A stretch of DNA of 64,000 nucleotides from Tillandsia leiboldiana (GCA_029204045.2 CM055074.1:17535164-17599163); one strand, 5' to 3'. Counted from the first letter of the stretch, positions 23,844 through 36,676 are shown. Numbers and translations are program-made. Notes: a model not told the origin generated them from the sequence alone.

Positions 23844-24935
23844 TCACAGTCCTATACCCAATACTACCTCGAAATCCCGGAGCTGAGGAAGGGCCAAAAG
23901 ATCAACGGGCAAAAACCAGGGCCCTAACTGCACTAGGCAGGTCCAACAACACTCATCTATGTGCAACACGTAATCAGGTATCTGAACCTCACGAGCACAA
24001 GCTAAGGGTCCTATCTCTAGCCCATACAACAATGCAAATGCCCTACAGAAGAAATGAATGCGATGCTCCGGTAACAAATAACGCTCAAGTGCGTGTAGGG
24101 GAGATAAGATTAATACCTTCCACCACGTGGCTAGCTGCTCCCGAATCCTCATCCTGTGCGACATAGACGCTCCCGCTCGGGGGTGGTCGTCCGTCGGACT
24201 GCCGCGAAGAAGTGGCCCTAACTATCTGGCCATAACCTGTCGAAGCTCCGCTTGTCTGGAAGAGCGGAGGAGGAGGAGCCGAAGCTGCCCAAGCGACTGA
24301 TGACCCCGCTTTAGTACAAGACCATGATCTGTTCCCTGCCTGTGGTCACTCTGCGGCGCAAAATGCGGCCCACCACAAAGGACACAGTCATCCCGCTGCT
24401 GCTGCTGCTACATCGGCTGTGGAGAACCTCCTGGTCTTTGTCTCCTCTGAGACTCACGGCCCTCAGACTGGAATCGTGGCGGCCCCGGGGTCTCGATCTA
24501 CTCGACTGTCCAAACTCAGGCGGCACTGGATGCCTCTCCCCGGAGCTGGTCCCTGGCGCTCCGTCTATCTTTGACATGATCACTGATCCTCGGTCAACCC
24601 GCTAAGCATGCTCAATCGCTGCATCTAACGTCGGCACCCGCCGAGAATACACCAAGTGATAGATATTCCGATGCAGTCCTTTCTCAACTAGCTCAACCTC
24701 CTGGGCCTCATCCAAGCGACATGGGGTACACCGCTCAACAATCGCAAAACTCGCGAACATACTCCAAAAGAGGTCGACTTCCCTGCTGCAGGAGTCTAAG
24801 ATCCCCTTCCAGTTTTTTTCTTACACTATCAGGAAAGAAGGCCCTGAGCCGCAAAGCACGAAACTGGTTCCAAGTCAACAACTGCGCTCCCGGTAGTCCA
24901 ACAGGATGAACTCGACGCCACCAAATTTCGGCGTC
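23844..24935 (-). pseudogene. C gag-protease remnant
   Basis: Reading minus from about 24935, the C-terminal half of the capsid domain is recognisable (a Trp-rich start, then LRAFFPDSVRKKLEGDLRLL), followed by stops and shifts, a Pro/Ser/Arg linker (GERHPVPPEFGQSS, about 24520) and a zinc knuckle beginning CVLCGGPHF (about 24390) that has lost its last Cys. Then comes a pepsin-like retroviral protease part at 24060-23850 (EVQIPDYVLHIDECC, DLLALPQLRDFEVVLG) without its DTG active site. The sequence matches F's gag-pol in order. RT and everything after it are missing. The product cannot be functional. Confidence 0.75.
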
Positions 24936-24964
24936 CTGTCAGACCATCTCAATCTCACTAAAGC

Positions 24965-25853
24965 AACCACCTGGTAACTCGGCCAGGGCATGTACCCACC
25001 TGGTAACTCGGCCAGGGGTATGTACCCATCTGGTAGCTCGGCCAGTGAAAAGTATCCTCCTGGTAACTCGGCCAGGGAAAAGTGTCCTCCTGGTAACTCG
25101 GCCAGGGCATGTGCCCACCTGGTAACTCGGCCAGGGGCAATGTATCCATCTGGTAGCTCGGCCAGTGGAAAGTGTCCTCCTGGTAACTCGGCCAGGGAAA
25201 AGTGTCCTCCTGGTAACTCGGCCAGGGCATGTGCCCACCTGGTAACTCGGCCAGGGGCAATGTATCCATCTGGTAGCTCGGCCAGTGGAAAGTATCCTCC
25301 TGGTAACTCGGCCAGGGAAAAGTGTCATCCTGGTAACTCGGCCAGGGCATGTGCCCACCTGGTAACTCGGCCAGGGCATGTGCCCACCTGGTAACTCGAC
25401 CAGGGGCAATGTATCCATCTGGTAGCTCGGCCAGTGGAAAGTATCCTCCTGGTAACTCGGCCAGGGCATGTGCCCACCTGGTAACTCGGCCAGGGGCAAT
25501 GTATCCATCTGGTAGCTCGGCCAGTGGAAAGTATCCTCCTGGTAACTCGGCCAGGGAAAAGTGTCATCCTGGTAACTCGGCCAGGGCATGTGCCCACCTG
25601 GTAACTCGGCCAGGGCATGTGCCCACCTGGTAACTCGACCAGGGGCAATGTATCCATCTAGTAGCTCGGCCAATGGAAAGTATCCTCCTGGTAACTCGGC
25701 CAGGGCATGTGCCCACCTGGTAACTCGGCCAGGGGCAATGTATCCATCTGGTAGCTCAGCCAGTGGAAAGTATCCTCCTGGTAACTCGGCCAGGGAAAAG
25801 TGTCCTCCTGGTAACTCGGCCAGGGCATGTGCCCACCTGGTAACTCTCGCTAT
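24965..25853. repeat. Minisatellite of about 30 bp in the C interior, with higher-order 120-bp period
   Basis: About 29-30 units begin GGTAACTCGGCCAGGG or GGTAGCTCGGCCAGTG, with lengths of 29, 30 and 31 bp. Four variant types (endings ATGTGCCCACCT, CAATGTATCCATCT, AAAGTRTCCTCCT, AAAAGTGTCCTCCT) alternate in order, giving a period of about 120 bp. The array lies between the primer-binding site and the surviving half of capsid, where the gag start should be. Confidence 0.92.
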
Positions 25854-25933
25854 AAGTCACGACTCTCACGTAGTCATCCTAATGTCCAACCACAAGCCTA
25901 GGGTTTCTAAGTCCACCACGACCTACAACCTAG

Positions 25934-25945
25934 GCTCTGATACCA
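25934..25945 (-). other. C primer-binding site (initiator-Met tRNA)
   Basis: On the minus strand this reads TGGTATCAGAGC, complementary to the 3' end of initiator-Met tRNA. It lies 8 bp inside the 5' LTR edge (25954), after GATTAGAG. Confidence 0.9.
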
Positions 25946-25953
25946 CTCTAATC

Positions 25954-28900
25954 TGTCACGCCACGGGGTCGGAACTGCGACCCGGGCTCGCTAACAGATC
26001 CGACATCTGTACGGAAACTGCCGTACAGACGAAGCGTCTAACCTGCAAAAAGAATCAACTACAGTATACAGATGTCAGAGCTGAAAGTAACTACTAAAAA
26101 CTGAAAATAATACAATATCCATCTCCCAAATACGATCGTATAAAAAGTCCTCTGATACAAAACTCAAAAGGGAGATATCTCGAATAAAATACATCGGTGT
26201 ACAAGCTCTCAAATACAAAAGTATCCTCACGACATCAGTCTCTCAAACTGTAAAGTAAAGTACAACTCTATACCTCACAACAAAGGTCACTCAACAGAGG
26301 AAAAAGAAGTAAACTAATCTACTGAAGCTCTCCTCTGGAGGGGTACCGCTACACTCCAACGACGGGTAGGGAACTAGCTCGTGACTCCCTCGCCTCGGTC
26401 AGAAGGATCAGCAACTGGAGCAACAGGAACAGGAGAAGAAGTTCCTGGGGAAAAAGACACCACGACGGGTGTGAGAACTACTTCCCACAGTAGTTCTCAG
26501 TGGGTGCCGTCAACAAGCCCAACGGTCTGCCCACCAAGTCTACTAGAGGCAAAAGATAACGGTGCAATGAAATCTGAACAAGAAAATCTTGAGCTACTCT
26601 ACAGCTACCATGCCTCTATCTAGATGCTCAAAAAGTGGAACAGATGAAAGTAAATGTGACCACACGCACCCAAGGTGCTCAATCGACCCAATCGAACTGA
26701 CTGCCTCATATTGTCCAGTCAAGCCTGCGCCTGTCGACTAGGAACGCACCTGCCCACTACCACACATCCACATGAGGACGGGATTCACGTGGGGCGTCCT
26801 GTCCGACTAACTCACCCCTCGCGCAAAACTGCCTCAACAGGCCCATCGTTGCATCCACTGCGGAAAACTGCCTCAACAGGCCAACCATCGTATCCACAGC
26901 GGCATCTCAGGGACGCGACTCCAACTGAGGAAAACGGCGCGGCATAGAGTATCAAACATAGGCATAAGCAGGCTATAGTCAAGATCCACGCTCACTCTCA
27001 GAACGGTAGGACTCAAGATCCCCAAATATCTCGCACAACAGTCGGAGCACTCTCGACGACTCAGCTGATTAGCTCACACGAAACACGAGACACTAGCCTC
27101 TCCAACAGCTCGCAGCACAAAGCACACTGGCTGGAGGTACTCCACAGCCAGGAACGACCCACAACTCAGGCTAACAATACTGGTCGGACAACACTCAACG
27201 ACCTGGGACCACCGTCAACCACAACGGTTCCCAACAACACTGACCGGAAGATACTCGACGGCCCAGGACTACCGTCTGCTCAACGGCTCCCTCCCACGAC
27301 AGCACAACAGGGATACAAGACCTCCCGGGACTACCGTTTAGCCAAACGGCTCCCGGCACAGATAAGCAACCCACTACACTACCAGACTCCACTCTGCTCC
27401 CAAGCACGAGTGCAAATGCATCCCACACTAAAAGAAAGTCCCGACCTCTCGGCCCACTACCCGGGCGAGGATAACACTATGTCCAGGAATAGAAAAACAG
27501 TGTGGGTGTCTAAACATAAATAACCCTAGCCCAAGTGAGGGTTTTCTACTGGTCTGGTTACACATGCAACATATGACGGGGGTGCTAGGTCAAGTTCCAA
27601 GATAACTATATTAACAGATGATAAAAGGAATAACAATTCCTACAATCTAGCATGCTACACAAGTAAATAAACTATCATGCATAGTCCTACATCAGTAGAA
27701 TTACTGTACAGTCCATAAAACTTGGAGATAAGGCCACCCACCTCGATTTGCCACCAATTGCTTGTAGACACTTGCAATTGGCCTCCACGCGATCCGCACG
27801 CAAAATGAAGCACGGTGTCGAAACCCGCATGCAAAACGCAGTCCGCACGCAAAACGATGCACGGTGCCGGAGACCGCACGCGAAACGGAGTCCGCACGCA
27901 AAACGGTGCACGGTGCCTGAGACCGCACGCGAAACAGAGTCCGCACGCAAAACGGTGCACGGTGTCGGAGATCGCACGCGAAATGGAGTCTGCACGCAAA
28001 ACGGTGCACGGTGCCGGAGACCGCACGCGAAACGGAGTCCGCACACAAAATGGTGCACGGTGCCGGAAACCGCACGCGAAACGGAGCACGGTGCCGAAAT
28101 CCGCACGCCAAACGGAGTCCGCACGCAAAACGGTGCACGGCGTCGGGGACCGCACGCAAAACGGAGCACGGTGCCTAACACAGATAAGAGCAAGAGGGTC
28201 AATTTACTGTCCAAAAGAACGCCCCAAACTGTGCTAAAAATACCGTAAAAACAAAGTGCGGGAGCAACCTCGACCGCGCCGCGCCGCCCAACTGCTCCGT
28301 TGGAACACCTTGCGCGCTCCACGAGATCCACAACGCACCGCCACATCCCCCAAAAATCTCCTCCTCACTCCCTCTCTCGCTCGGGTGAAGAAGGAAGAAA
28401 AGAAAGAGGAGAAGAAAAGGCGCGGGGGAGAAAGAAGAAGAAGAAGAAAAAGAAAAAGGGGGAGGAGGTTCATGGACCCGGTCCACGGACCCGGGTCCAC
28501 GGCGGCCACCAATGGGAGCCACCAAACCGCGGTCCACCAGGCCGGGGCGCATGCACCGGGTCCACGAACGCGCCCCGCCGCCACGTGGCGCGCAACAACG
28601 CGCCCGCAACACGGGCGCGTTACACCAGCGCCACCCCAGGCGCGGGACACCCGCGCGCCACACGGGCGCGTGCCCCTGCGCCCGCGCGGGCGCCAACTGG
28701 GGGCCGCCACGTGGCGGCCCCTGCGCTGACCCGCAGGCGCGCGTTCCCAACGCGCGCCAGACGCGCATTCCCGCGCCTGCCGCGCCCTCGGGATCCGCGC
28801 CACACCTCGATTTCCGCACCGCGTCGCCTCGAAAAACGTGCAACTCAACCGGGCTCCCAACCAAACAAGTAAATAGTCCAATCTTAACGATTTCGCGCGC

Positions 28901-29369
28901 TGAATCCAAAAACGATGTCCGATTCTCCAAATTCTCAACCGAAAATTTGCTGAATGCCCCCGGATAGCCCACTTGATCCGGTTTTCGCGCCGGGTCCAAA
29001 TTCTGAAGTCCGATTTGCCAAATTCCAACTCTAAAATTTTCCGAAGGCAACCGGAGAGGTGAACTTTTATCCAAACTTCGCCCGGAGTCCAAATTTGACA
29101 TCTGCGTCGCGCGAAATCACCCCTAAACACCCGACGGGTCCTCCAATTTCCCACGGGATCTCCTTTTTAAGCCCGAAGTCCAACACTTGTGTCCAAATTG
29201 CACGCAAACACCACCGACACACCACGCAGGCCTCCAGTGATGCAACTAAATCCCAAATTGCAACACAAATCCATTTCTCGGGCCCGACATGCGCACAAAC
29301 ACTCCCAACGGCCACAAAAAGCTGCCCAACAACCAGCAAACCCTACGCGGGGGATTCCGAGACCTCACA
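25954..29369 (-). repeat. C right (5') LTR
   Basis: 3416 bp from TGTCACGCCACGGGG to GACCTCACA. It has the same layout as the left copy but no Copia insertion, and so shows the empty site (CTATAGTCAAGATCC at 26972-26986). The 49-bp array (27795-28180), GA tract and GC-rich segment are present. Open frames of about 300 codons cross 28199-29154 and 29059-29964 but have no recognisable domain and span LTR borders. Confidence 0.9.
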
Positions 29370-29374
29370 CCGCC

Positions 29375-29856
29375 GCTCAAGTCCATGCGCCGCCGCTCAA
29401 ACTCCTTGGACCGCGCACTCTGCACCGGCCAACCAGCACACGCAACGTGTCCTGCGCCGGGCTCATGCACCCAGCTGCGCCGCTCTGTGGACCGAGCGTA
29501 GCAAATCGGCCAATGACAGGCCGCCACGTGGCATGCCGGCGGTCCACGGCCCCTCCCATGCACCAAAAACCACTGAAAACTTTCGGGAGTCCGTTTTTGG
29601 GCCTCCGGACTCAGAATTAAACAAGCAAATAGCCGTTTTCAAACGTTTTTCTGCGCTGAATCCAAATCCAACCTCTGTTTGGCCCAAAAACTTTTCTAAA
29701 ATTGGGCAAATGCAGCCGAAGGCCAATACAGCACTAAATACCTCACAGGGTCCATATGTGGCTTCCTTTGATGCACCATGGGCCAGACACACCAACAACA
29801 GGTGTTATACACAGTGGATTCACTGGAAAGGTTGCATGGGAACCTGGACCACTACA
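29375..29856 (-). repeat. B left (3') LTR, part 2
   Basis: 482 bp that complete B's 3' LTR after C. Together with 15444-18022 they total 3061 bp, one less than the right LTR. It ends GGACCACTACA, i.e. the LTR starts TGTAGTGGTCC on the minus strand. Confidence 0.93.
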
Positions 29857-29870
29857 TCCTCCCCCACTAA
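29857..29870 (-). other. B polypurine tract
   Basis: TTAGTGGGGGAGGA on the minus strand, directly before the 3' LTR. It primes plus-strand DNA synthesis in this element class. Confidence 0.85.
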
Positions 29871-29905
29871 AAGGAGTTTCGTCCACGAAACAAGAAAAAC
29901 ATACC

Positions 29906-31613
29906 TCAAGCCGTGGCCTCGAACAAGTAGGGATAAGCATCCAACATCGTCGACTCCCAGGTAGCCTCGCACTCGCCAAGGTTGTTCCACAAGATCTTCA
30001 CAAAGGGATGGTCCGACTCCGTAGTTCTCTCACCTCTCGATACAGAACTCGCAGTGGCCGCTCAACATAGCTCAATTCCTCGCTGATCTGCAGTGGGGTG
30101 AAGTCGATGACATGCGATGGATCATAAACATATCTCCTAAGTGTGGACACATGGAACACATCGTGAACACCAGTAAGTATGGGAGGAAGTGCAAGCTTGA
30201 GGGCAACTGGCACTATACGCTCCAATACCCTGAAGGGGCCAATAAAACGGGAGTTAAACTTCCCACGAATGCCGAAACTCATGACCCCCAAGAACGGCGA
30301 GACCTTTAGAAAAACATAATCTCCCACCTGAAACTCTAGGTCTCGTCGCCGCACATCGGTATAACTCCTCCGCCTGCTCTGAGCGGTCTGAAGATGCTGC
30401 CTGATCACTCTGACCTTTTCCTCTGCCTCTCGCAGTAACTCTGGCCCCAAAGTCCGCCTCTCCCACACATCGCTCTAGTAAAGCAGTGTTCGACACCTGC
30501 GTCCATATAAAGCTTCAAACGGAGCCCTCTGGATGCTCGCCAGAAAGCTATTGTTGTACGCAAACTCAGCCAGAGATGGTGTCGAATCCATCCACCGCCA
30601 AAAATCCAATATGCAAGCTCTGAGCATGTCCTCGAGGATCTGTATAGTGCGCTCCGACTGCCCATCCGTCAGTGGGTGGAAAGCTGTACTGAATCTAAGC
30701 TGCGTGCCCCAAGGCGTCCCGTAAGCTCCTCCAAAAATGTGACGCAAATCTCGAGTCTCGATCTGATACAATGGAGACGGGTACATCATGCAACCTCACC
30801 ACCTTAGCTAAGTACAACTGTGCCAGTCGTTCCAAAGGCCACGTCACCTGCACCGGTAGAAAGTGAGCGGACTTGGTGAGTCTATCCACGACTACCCAGA
30901 TCGCATCCGCTCCAGTCTGTGCTCTCGGCAATCCAGTGACAAAATCCATAGTGATATGATCCCATTTCCATTCAGGGATTGGGAGACTCTGCAACTTGCC
31001 AGTAGGTACACGATGCTCAGCCTTTACTTGCTGGCAAGTTAAGCAGTGAGCCACGAATCTCCCAATGTCTCTCTTCATACCACTCCACCAAAAATGTGCC
31101 TTGGTCCTTATACATCTTAATCCCACCAGGATGAATGGTATAAGGTGTATAATGGGCCTCCCTCAAGATCTGCTCTCGAATCTCTGAATCCATAGGCACG
31201 CAAGCTCGGTCCCTGTACCTCAGTACTCCCGAAGCATCAACTGCAAAGTCTCCTGTCTGATCACTCGAAATCTGCTCTCTGATCCTGGTCAAATGGGGGT
31301 CCTCACTCTATTTCTCCCTAATCCTGTCCAACAAAGTGGGCTGCACAACTAAAGATGATAGTCTAGCAGAGACCCCAGGGGACACAACCTCAAGCTCAAG
31401 CCGCCTCATCTCCTCCAGTAGTAGCGCCCGGTCAGTAATCATCAGCGATAAGCTTTGCACTGCTCTCCTACTCAGGGCATCAGCAACCACATTGGCCTTA
31501 CCAAGATGGTAAAGTATGTCCACATCATAGTCCTTTAACAGTTCCAACCATCTGTGCTGCCTCAAGTTGAGCTCCTTCTGTATAAACAGGTACTCCAAGC
31601 TCTTGTGGTCGGT
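29906..31613 (-). pseudogene. B pol, 3' part: RNase H end, integrase, chromodomain
   Basis: Reading minus from 31613: RNase H C-terminus (DHKSLEYLF, then ADALSRR, about 31610-31460), a linker, the HHCC zinc-binding part of integrase (YTIHPGGIKMY, HCLTCQQVK), the catalytic core (DFVTGLPR, IVSDRDSRF; AFHPLTDGQSERT holds the region before the Glu), the GPY/F module (LKVSP, FIGPFRVLERI) and a short chromodomain (ILWNNLGECEATWE). A stop occurs near 31308, and shifts near 31100, 30790, 30470 and 29998. The true end is a TGA at 29906-29908. The 5' edge is D's target site, so RNase H is split by D. Confidence 0.9.
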
Positions 31614-31618
31614 ATAAA

Positions 31619-34600
31619 TGTCACGCCCCGAGTTTTAAAAATCAGGTCTGAATTTTTTTTTTTTTTTTTTTGAAATCAGAGTTTGCAAACTGGGCGCAAC
31701 AGACTGCCACACGTATAGAAGACTCTCTATCCCAAGGACAAAGACTCCCCTATACATGCACGGCTAAAAATCATCATCAGAGATCAACAGATATATCAGT
31801 AACTAATCTAATCTACTCAGCAGGAATAATCAAAATTAAGTTATTACATCATCAGTTTTAAATGTCTAAATCACGATAAACTGGAATGAAATGCGGAAAG
31901 TAAATGTCTGCAGAAGTCGTCGATATATAATGCTCATGGGGACAGCTCTATCGTAATCGGCTCACTGGATCATCCCGACATCCCACCACCCGACGAACCT
32001 ACAACAATCACCCGAGGGTGTGAGATACACCGGAGTGCATCCCAGTGGGCACGACGAGCCGAGCGTCAGCTAATCGTACCTACTGGGTACTAAAATCTGC
32101 GGATAGTAAGAGTCAATAGGAAAAGCTGGAAAGCATAGAGGTCTACTAATAATCAGAATGAGAACTGCAGGTAAGTATACTGGAAATCAAGATATAACAG
32201 CAATAATCCATCATGAAAGCTGTAGATCATACATGCTGGAATCAAAAGATAACTACGAGAATCATGTATAAGGAACTGTAAGTGCTGAAAGCATATCTAC
32301 AGATAATAATACTGAAATAAACTGAGCAGCAGTACAAGTAAAAGTAATGCGTCAAAGGTAGAAACCCAAGTACCCCATCATGCGCCACTATTGGTCTCAT
32401 AGGACCTCAGGCAATAACCCTGCATTTCACAGACGCCAAGCAGTCTCGATGCAAAAGGGCTCGCGACTGACATAACCCCGCACCCCACGGGTGCCTAGCT
32501 GGGGGCTCACGGGTCTATCACCAGACCACTCTACCGGTAAAGAACAAGCTCCACGGGGAGCGACCCCGGCCATGTTCGTGAAGTACAGCCGTATATAGCA
32601 AGTCATAATGATCAATCTCACGGTCTAGTGACCGGGTAGTCGGCAACATGCCGAGATCCCAACAGGGAGTCATCAGTCTATATCTATCAATCGGAATCCA
32701 TCAATCATGCATATCGACAATATATCAAGTAACATCTCAAAGGACAGGAATCAGCAGGTATCATCGAATCATACAAATCTATGTACAGGAATATAAAAGG
32801 TGATAAGCAGGTACATATGATGTGTCTCAAGCAGATCAGATCTATCAGGAATAATCCTGGAGTATGCAAACACAGTAATCAGGCAGATTGTGAACAGGTA
32901 ATCTCAATCACAGGTCTAATAGCGTCAGTATCAACCAGAAGGATCATGATATGTTAAAGAGATCAGTATACGTCAAAATAGGTCATCGAGGTACAATCAG
33001 CAGGTATGTATACGACAAGTCTAAAAGAATCAATGTCTATCAATCAGATCATGTGATACATGCAATCATCATAGGTCATATGGGTATAATCAGCGGACTA
33101 GTCAAAAACAAGTGTCCGACTGGACTAAAGCAACCAGAGGGCCAAAAAGCTAGCCCGGGCCGAAGATAACCCACCTGGATGACGGCAGATCCTCGAACTC
33201 CCGCATAGCTACTGGGAGGCTGGTGCTGAGCAATTGGGCCCTGTATCAGAAGATATCATCAGTAATAGACTCACATAACCCTTTCCCGACGATGCTACAC
33301 TAACGGTAAGCTTAAACGGGTCAAATCGGTCGATTTATCGATCAATATCTGATTCCTGGTCAACGAGGACCATCGGAACCCTAATAAAATGCCCAGTAGT
33401 TGTATAATTACTGTCTAAGGGTCATCATCGTGTTCAAATCTCATTTTGGTCCATAACGTTTCATAAACTGCATAAATATCCTATAGTTAATTACTGTTTT
33501 GCCTCGTTCTTGGAATCCGGGGGTCCAACGACGACGCCGTAAGTTCCAGCGCGTCACATTTGATGCGACAGACCCCGTGCTCACAAGGTTGGGCTGGCAC
33601 GAGGCCCAAATTCAAAGTTGGCCCATGATCAATTAGTGTCCAATTTACAACTTTACTAAAACTTAACATATACATGATCTTTTAAGCATTTAACAGAAGC
33701 ATCATGTTTAGAGGACTATATAGGGTTGGGGGCTCACCTTGCGCACGTCGGAGGCCGGCCGGAAAGATGGCCGGAGCAACACCCAAGTTTGGATCAAGGC
33801 TCGGTTTGGTGTTCTTGGAGAAGCTCTGGCCCAGACCTGGGACCAAGGTGAGCACCAGTCAGTTGAAGGTCCCAGCAGTGTTCGGATCCATGCTGGGTCG
33901 ATGCCCGGCGGCCAGCGGCGGCGGCGGCCGGAGCTAAGCCCGAATAGGTGATTTCGGGTGCAACCTTTTAGTCCCGGCAACAGAGGGGTTCTAGCCCTAA
34001 AACAAATTGATAGGAAGCATCAGAGGGATCTATAGGTCTTACCTGATGGTTGGCCGGAGTCCCGGAGCGCCGGAGTGAGTCGGAGTCCGGCTCGAGTGCA
34101 GTTTCGGGTGCACTCTGCACAGCAAAAACCCGACGTTAAAAGGGCCGTGCAACTTGATGGGGAACCTCCAATGGGCCACAGAGGCTTACCTGGATGGTTT
34201 CCGGCGACAGAGAAACGCCGGCGAGGCGGCGCCGGAGCAGCTTGTTCGAGCTTCAATGGCCAAAAATGGCAGATTCCGGCACGGCGGTTCCGAGCGGGAG
34301 CTACCTAGACCAAGAGGTTCTATTCCCCACCACGAAGCTTGGTGCAGGGTTGGCCGGCGCCAGGAGGCCGCGGCGGCGCCGGACGGCGATGGTCGGCGTA
34401 ATTGCCAATTATCCGGTTTCTAGGGCTTCCCCGCGCGGCTCCAATCTTGATCCGATCGAGCTCAAGTCTTGTGGGGAGGCTGCAGTCGTCACGGGGATCA
34501 AATCCAACAGTGCTGATTGCTGGTTGGACGGCCGGATCACGGCGGTGCAATTGTTCGGCCGAAAACAATGATCCCGGCAACAAGATTCCCCGGCCGGCTA

Positions 34601-35830
34601 ACCGGAGCCCCGGGGACCTTGGGGCTGCACGAGGGTGATCCCCAGGATGTTAGTGACACGATGCTAGGGTCTCTGTGCTAACTAAAAATACAAATTTCCA
34701 TCTACTAACCTCGCCGGAGCAATGGAAGGAGAAGGAGAGGATTGCGGCGACGCGCGGCAGAGCTGGGGTGCCGGCTCCCTCGGGCTTGGATGCGGCTTCC
34801 CAGAGGAGTGCTCAGGCACGGCCTTGATCACCCAGGCTTCCTCCAAAGGTCACCCACCAACAGACCCGAGGCTAAGATATGGGTTTGCTCCTTCTTCTCC
34901 GGCGACCGGCGAGGCGGCGGCCGATGCGGGGGAGCTCCGCGGGATGTGGCTGAGAGGAGGGTTCTGTTGCTGAGTGCGGCTAGGGCTAAGGGCTACGAGG
35001 TTTGGAGGAAACCCTAGCCCTAGCTATACCTTTATATACATGGTATGCATAATTGCAATGTAGTCCTTCATCACTTGGTATTTTAGGTTTTGGTCCACTA
35101 CGGTGTGCATTATTTACATCAAGGTCCCTCTCCCATGAGTGGCACGCTTTCCGAGGCAAGAAATCCAAGGGTTCATGTGTAAAAACTGCCTTTTTCGCTG
35201 TATTTTTCGCTTTTCGAGAAGATCCGAGCGTTAGATCGAAAAACGGACTTCGCCAGGACGTCCGGCTCGACGAATCCTATCAGGTAGCGATTTTCGTTTT
35301 TCGAGAAAGTGCCCAGATAAATATTGGGTCCATAAAAACTGTGTCAAAATACAGTTTTCACGCTTTTCGAGACTCCAGGGTCGTCAAACGGAAATTCCGT
35401 CAGCGCCATTGTGTCCAGAATGACGAAACCGTTCGAAACGACTACCTGAAGTGCTATGATCGGATTCCGGACAGTGAATTGGCTCAACGTTGGTGCTAGG
35501 GGATCCAATTTTTTAGGGTTTACTGTTCATTGTACCTGCGACTTAAGTCGCGGGTCCCGCCGGCTTCAACGCCGATTTCTGGAAGATCCGACCGTCAGAT
35601 CTGAACAAGTTTAATATGGTTTTTACTCAGTTCGTCGTGACGGTCGCATTCGTGGTCTCGGATCTTCGAGATCAGGCTCGGATTGAAAGGTGATATTTCT
35701 GGCCCTATTTCTGTGCAATTTACACTGCAGAAAAGGGGCACTGAGCTATTCGTGCGTTTCATGATCCCAATTCAACTGGACTTCAATCATTTTCATTTAT
35801 TTATTTATTTTCAAAATTCAAGTTCTTACA
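31619..35830 (-). repeat. D left (3') LTR
   Basis: It runs from TGTCACGCCCCGAGTTTT to AAGTTCTTACA. The inverse TATA box (TATATAAAG on the minus strand) is at 35040-35048, just after an AAACCCTAGCCCTAGC stretch. The GC-rich part 33700-34980 yields several overlapping open frames of 60-125 codons. They are duplicated unchanged in the other LTR and show no domain, so they are not called as genes. Confidence 0.95.
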
Positions 35831-35842
35831 TCTCTCCCACCA
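35831..35842 (-). other. D polypurine tract
   Basis: TGGTGGGAGA-type purine stretch on the minus strand directly before the 3' LTR, preceded by GAAACTTCCTTTT. Confidence 0.75.
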
Positions 35843-35874
35843 AAAAGGAAGTTTCGTCCCTGAAACTTAATACA

Positions 35875-36676
35875 ACTAAGAATCAAATAACTGGGGAAAA
35901 CGCTACATCATGGTTGATTCACGTTCCCACGTGGCTTCACGCTCTTCATGGTTCTCCCATTGTACTTTGACGTAGGGGATCGATCTGTTCCGCAGCTTCT
36001 TTTCATCACGAGCCAGGATCTTCCGTGGTACTTCATCATAGCTCAGATCCTCGCGAAGCTAGACAGCGGTGGGGCTGATGACGTGGGAAGGATCTCTGAT
36101 GTACTTCCTTAGCATGGAAAGGTGGAAGACGTTATGCACCCGGGCAAGGCTAGGAGGAAGAGCCAGTCGGTATGCTACAGGGCCAATGCTCCAATATCTC
36201 GAAGGGACCGACAAAACGCGGACTGAGCTTGTTGCGAATCCCAACACGCTTGATTCCACGGGTTGGCGACACCTTTAGTAGGACATGGTCACCAACCTGG
36301 AACTCCAAGTCTCGTCGTCGTTGGTCCGCATAGCTCTTTTGCCTGCTCTGCGCGGTCAGCAACTGCTGTCTTGCTACCCGCAATCGGTGTGCAGCTGGAA
36401 ATCATCAGTCTGTCCCAGCGATATCAGCTCTCGGATCTTCTGGAAGGAGGGGTCCGACTGCTGTCCCTCCTTTATGCAATCAAGCTGGGTAGGCTGCACT
36501 ACCATCGCTAAAAGTCGAGCGGTCGACCTCGAAGGAACAATTTCCAAGTCTAGACGCTGGAACTCAGAGATCAAGCGGTCCTGTTCCGTGATCATTAGCA
36601 GCTCTAGGGACACGTGCTTTCGGCTCAAAGCATCCGCTAACACATTGGCCCGATAACTTGTTCGTTGACCGGACAT
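35875..36676 (-). pseudogene. D pol remnant: RNase H edge joined to integrase tail and chromodomain
   Basis: Reading minus from about 36650: ANVLADALSRK (RNase H end), linker to about 36400, then directly RVARQQLLTAQSRQKSYA and the GPY/F module (DHVLLKVSP, FVGPFEILE). Next comes HNVFHLSMLRKYIRDPSHV and a chromodomain (YVKVQWENHEEREATWE) ending at TAG 35875-35877. The integrase zinc domain and the whole catalytic core, about 0.9 kb in relatives, are deleted at about 36390. Shifts or stops lie near 36260 and in the chromodomain. Confidence 0.85.

Larger units (their letters stand above)
18023..29369 (-). mobile_element. Element C: non-autonomous Ty3/Gypsy retrotransposon nested in B's LTR
   Basis: The flanking duplication CCGCC (18018-18022 and 29370-29374) is perfect. 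The LTRs are 18023-22781 (including a 1.4-kb Copia insertion) and 25954-29369 (3416 bp). A primer-binding site lies at 25934-25945 and a polypurine tract at 22782-22794. The 3.2-kb interior holds only broken gag and protease pieces and two tandem arrays. No RT, RNase H or integrase was found, so it would need enzymes from a relative such as B or F. About eight differences in the first 1027 bp of the LTR pair (about 0.8%) indicate a fairly recent insertion. Confidence 0.92.

Noticed and set aside
23477..24166. 229-codon plus-strand open frame
   Set aside because: It is made by the 27-bp array and the reverse strand of the protease remnant.
24939..25673. Repetitive 244-codon open frame; also considered a CRISPR-like array
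   Set aside because: Units are contiguous with no unique spacers. It is a minisatellite whose frame is open by unit length and composition.
28199..29154. Open frames of about 300 codons on the minus strand, and one at 29059-29964 plus
   Set aside because: They lie in the C right LTR (the last crosses into B), follow GC/GA-rich low-complexity DNA, show no domain, and the other LTR's matching frame is broken.
34194..34571. 125-codon frame, duplicated at 40970-41347
   Set aside because: The duplication is only because both are D LTRs. Several frames are open in the same GC-rich stretch and none shows a domain.
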